A stretch of 64,000 bases of DNA from Ciona savignyi (lineage: Eukaryota; Chordata; Ascidiacea; Phlebobranchia; Cionidae). Every line of letters begins with the position of its first letter. Positions within the stretch are counted from its first letter, which is position 1. The stretch lies in the NCBI GenBank assembly GCA_000149265.1, contig CH003075.1, positions 769,916 through 833,915 of the forward strand, given 5' to 3'. The notes beneath the pieces were generated by a model, which was not told the DNA's origin, ran no database searches, and saw nothing but the letters and a program-made list of their open reading frames with translations. Positions 61,681 through 64,000 of this stretch are shown here, in pieces. The position numbers and the translations under genes are program-made.

Positions 61681-62104
61681 CTGTACCTAAAAGCTTATTG
61701 ACCAAATAACACAGTAGAAATGTCTCCATCGCATATATGTTAGTAGACACACTGTGATACCGTAACTCGCTGACAGTGAATGTTTTTTGTGTATTTCTAT
61801 TAACAAGAATTAAACATGAATGCCTTTATAATACGCCATTAAACATAAGTTAAGGAAATATACTGAATCGCGTTGGACTTTATGGTTTTAATCTCATAAT
61901 TTTGTTATAAATTAATTTTGCTATCGAAATTTGTTATGTTTAATATAGGGTTTAACGGCCACGTCAACCGTTCCCTGTTATACTGTGTGTATTAACACTG
62001 AAGTGTTTTAACTACTGTAGTTTAATTACCTTTTATCCTGCCTCTTTTTTAAAACAACTGTGCAATAAATAATCTCAAATATACATATGGCGGTAATATC
62101 ATAC

Positions 62105-62225
62105 AGGTCTTAGCAATCTGTCAAAACACTTGTCATCGATCGCGCTAAGTTTCGAAACCATGATGGGCTCGTCACAAGGACATATTTGTATAGGAGTCGG
62201 TATATGTATCGGTCGAATTAAGATA
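62105..62225 (-). repeat. SINE family B relic (unit 2 copy)
   Basis: The reverse complement contains GACGAGCCCATCATGGTTTC followed by GAAACTTAGCGCG. Counterpart of 47815-47935. Confidence 0.65.
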
Positions 62226-62685
62226 ACGTGTTCTTAAGAAGCAACACATTGTTTGCCTTTAAACAAAGTTATCCAATCATCACAGCGGCCGTAAATAGCA
62301 CATGCGTGCAACCTTAGTGTAGAATCAACGCTATTGTTCTAGCAAGATTTCTTTGTCATGCAAAACAATAAAATGCCTCCATGTTATTCAACGCCTACTG
62401 GTCATCGATGACACCCGAACGCAGAGTTTAGATTATGTCATCCACATTATGTCATCCACAAACCAGGAAGTAGCAGGATAGTGTGGAGTTCTGATAAAGG
62501 AGAACAACAATAAAGACTATTTAAGGCGTTGAGATAAATATGATACAATTATATTTAAAAGATAGATATGTATTAAACAGTTGGTAATTGGCATGCAACA
62601 AGCATTTCTATGTTCTTCCATTTTTTACTTATGGTAGCATAATGCTTTTATATATTGATTCAGACATTAAAACATAGTAGTCAAA

Positions 62686-64000
62686 ATGAAAGTCGTTTGG
62701 CATCTATTGTGCCTAATTTATTCCGTCAATGCCGTAATTACAATGGAAAAACCTTCCGCACAAAATACGTTGCCGTCGGTTAAGGCAATGTTAACAGTTA
62801 AAGGACTCAATTTTAGTAAGAATTGCCATAATTTTCCGAAATAAACATATTAATTGTGTTGCTTTACATTGTAGTTAAAGACACTGGATTGAAGTTGGCA
62901 GTAAAACGAGTTTCTACTATCAGCCTTCCTGACGTTTCTGGAAAATCAAGTACCCCAGTCGGAAGCGTCAAATACTACTTAACGCAGTAAAGTCCAAGTC
63001 TCTTTATTATTTAAAATGAACATTAATCACTTGAACAACTTTTCAGAATGAAAATTAATCATTTTACTCTGGGGACAAGCGCCATAAAGACACAGCCGCC
63101 CAAAACTCTACGTTTAACTTTGCGAAACGCCTACTTACATATAACTGGCAACTGGAGATATAAGTAGTAAGTCGTAGCCTCCGCAAAATTTGCTGGGCAA
63201 ACTTTAACAAAAACATATGTTGCAGCCTGTTTATAAGTGACAGCGGAACTTTTACTGGAAAAGCAAATGGCATTTCTGTGAATTTGGGGATAAACGTTGG
63301 CAAAGACTTGGCGGGGAAACCAACAGTGAGTATTTAACTGAGGAAGAAGCTAAACCACAATCACTGGTTATAAGTAACTGGATGCGTTAGTTTTTAGAGA
63401 AACAACTTAGGGCAACAAGGTCTGGCCGTTAGGCATGGTTATGGAGTTTGATTGCTGTTAATAATTGCCAGTGACCTTTCATCCAATAGCACATATAATT
63501 ATATATTGATGACTGCTACACGAACCGACTAGTTAACACATTACTTTTGTAATCTGCAGGTCGTGACGCAGAGTTGTGGAGCAAATATAAATGACATATC
63601 AGTGAAAGTTCATGGAGGGGCTTCGTGGCTTTATAATCTAATATTGGATGCGTTTAAAGGAGACCTCAAAAAGACGATGCAGAAACAGGCAAATATGTCA
63701 CGAGTTGACTATAATCAGTGTTTTCCAACCATTTTGGGCCGCGGACTAAATTTAATAATTTGTTACGTATAGATTTGTCCTGCTATCAGCAATGCTATAA
63801 ACAAGCAAGCTGAAACTGCTCTTCAAAAGTTAAAAGGTTTGTAGTGAATATGTTAGTTTTTTGTTCACTTACGAATCTCTCTAAATAGTGAATGTTCCAA
63901 TTTACGCAAATATGCTGCTCGATGTTTCGCTGGTACAACCGCCCACCATGACATCACAGACAATAGAGTTTGCTCTCCAAGGGCGTTGCTTTCCTAAACA
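62686..64000 (+). CDS. BPI/LBP-like protein, copy 2 (5' part; 3' end outside window)
   Basis: Exons: 62686-62815, 62875-62986, 63047-63166, 63226-63325, 63560-63688, 63773-63836, 63889->64000. Exon lengths 1-6 equal those of copy 1 (130, 112, 120, 100, 129, 64), and the signal peptide is identical. Differences are scattered substitutions, e.g. SAQN for STHN and VKG for DQG in exon 1, and KFNV-type changes are absent. Both conserved cysteines are present. Introns are compact; intron 4 is about 234 bp and intron 5 is 84 bp, the latter again apparently starting GC. No stop or frameshift was seen in the visible part, so both copies look functional. Confidence 0.87.

Larger units (their letters stand above)
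47455..61821 (+). repeat. Tandem segmental duplication, unit 1 (BPI-like locus)
   Basis: From about 47455 the sequence matches 61822 onward: AATTTTGTTATAAATTAATTTTG and TAATATAGGGTTTAACGGCC blocks, the reverse SINE B relic, AATAGCACATGCGTGCAACC, then all exons 1-7 of the BPI-like gene. Unit 1 is much longer because it carries a SINE A copy, a THAP-like fragment and two large intronic insertions missing from unit 2. Confidence 0.85.
61822..64000 (+). repeat. Tandem segmental duplication, unit 2 (truncated by window)
   Basis: Matches unit 1 from 47455 on. It lacks the SINE A plus THAP-like segment (about 47940-49280) and both intron 4 insertions, so it is the closer model of the ancestral locus. 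Confidence 0.85.

Overview
The window is eukaryotic nuclear DNA. It is AT-rich, with genes split by short GT-AG introns and many dispersed transposon remnants. The protein set (INCENP, FAAH, ZFC3H1, NT5DC1, GPATCH11, BPI/LBP), the compact introns, the near-adjacent intronless genes and the heavy SINE/MITE load suggest an ascidian tunicate, most likely Ciona. The species is an inference; no marker in the window proves it. Exon models were built by hand from splice signals and codon phase, guided by family recall. No alignment could be run.

Layout. 1-9.7 kb (+): the 3' part of a ZFC3H1-like gene, 19 exons with consistent phase. 9.7-14.7 kb: gene-poor, with a decayed Ty3/Gypsy pol, a tRNA-derived SINE nested in it, and one end of an array-carrying repeat. 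14.7-21.4 kb (-): a fatty acid amide hydrolase (FAAH) gene of 11 exons with the full Ser-Ser-Lys triad. 22.2-24.6 kb: a decayed PIF/Harbinger element running into an assembly gap. 25.8-30.4 kb (+): three intronless genes, namely NT5DC1 (broken by one in-frame stop), GPATCH11 and a small single-pass membrane protein. 30.7-46.6 kb (-): a complete INCENP gene of 33 exons plus one phase-neutral extra exon. Its introns carry pogo-like and piggyBac-like MITEs with clean target duplications. 47.5-64 kb (+): a tandem duplication carrying two BPI/LBP-like genes. Copy 1 is essentially complete and copy 2 runs off the window.

The most unusual structure is in intron 4 of the first BPI-like gene. This intron is about 230 bp in copy 2 but 7.4 kb in copy 1, because of two insertions. 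Each consists of a hairpin-bearing left end, two tandem modules of about 335-bp satellite units, and a shared right end. Copy 2 preserves the empty sites, so the breakpoints can be read directly. A right end of the same family lies about 40 kb away at 11.7-12.1 kb in the opposite orientation.

Two SINE-like families recur. Family A is about 290 bp, with tRNA-like A/B boxes and a 3' end near CACGGGGATAAA; there are about 17 full or partial copies. Family B is about 120 bp and resembles a tRNA with a long variable arm. The genes do not form an obvious pathway. GPATCH11 and the small membrane-protein gene are close enough to be an operon candidate, and the BPI-like pair looks like a young innate-immunity gene expansion.
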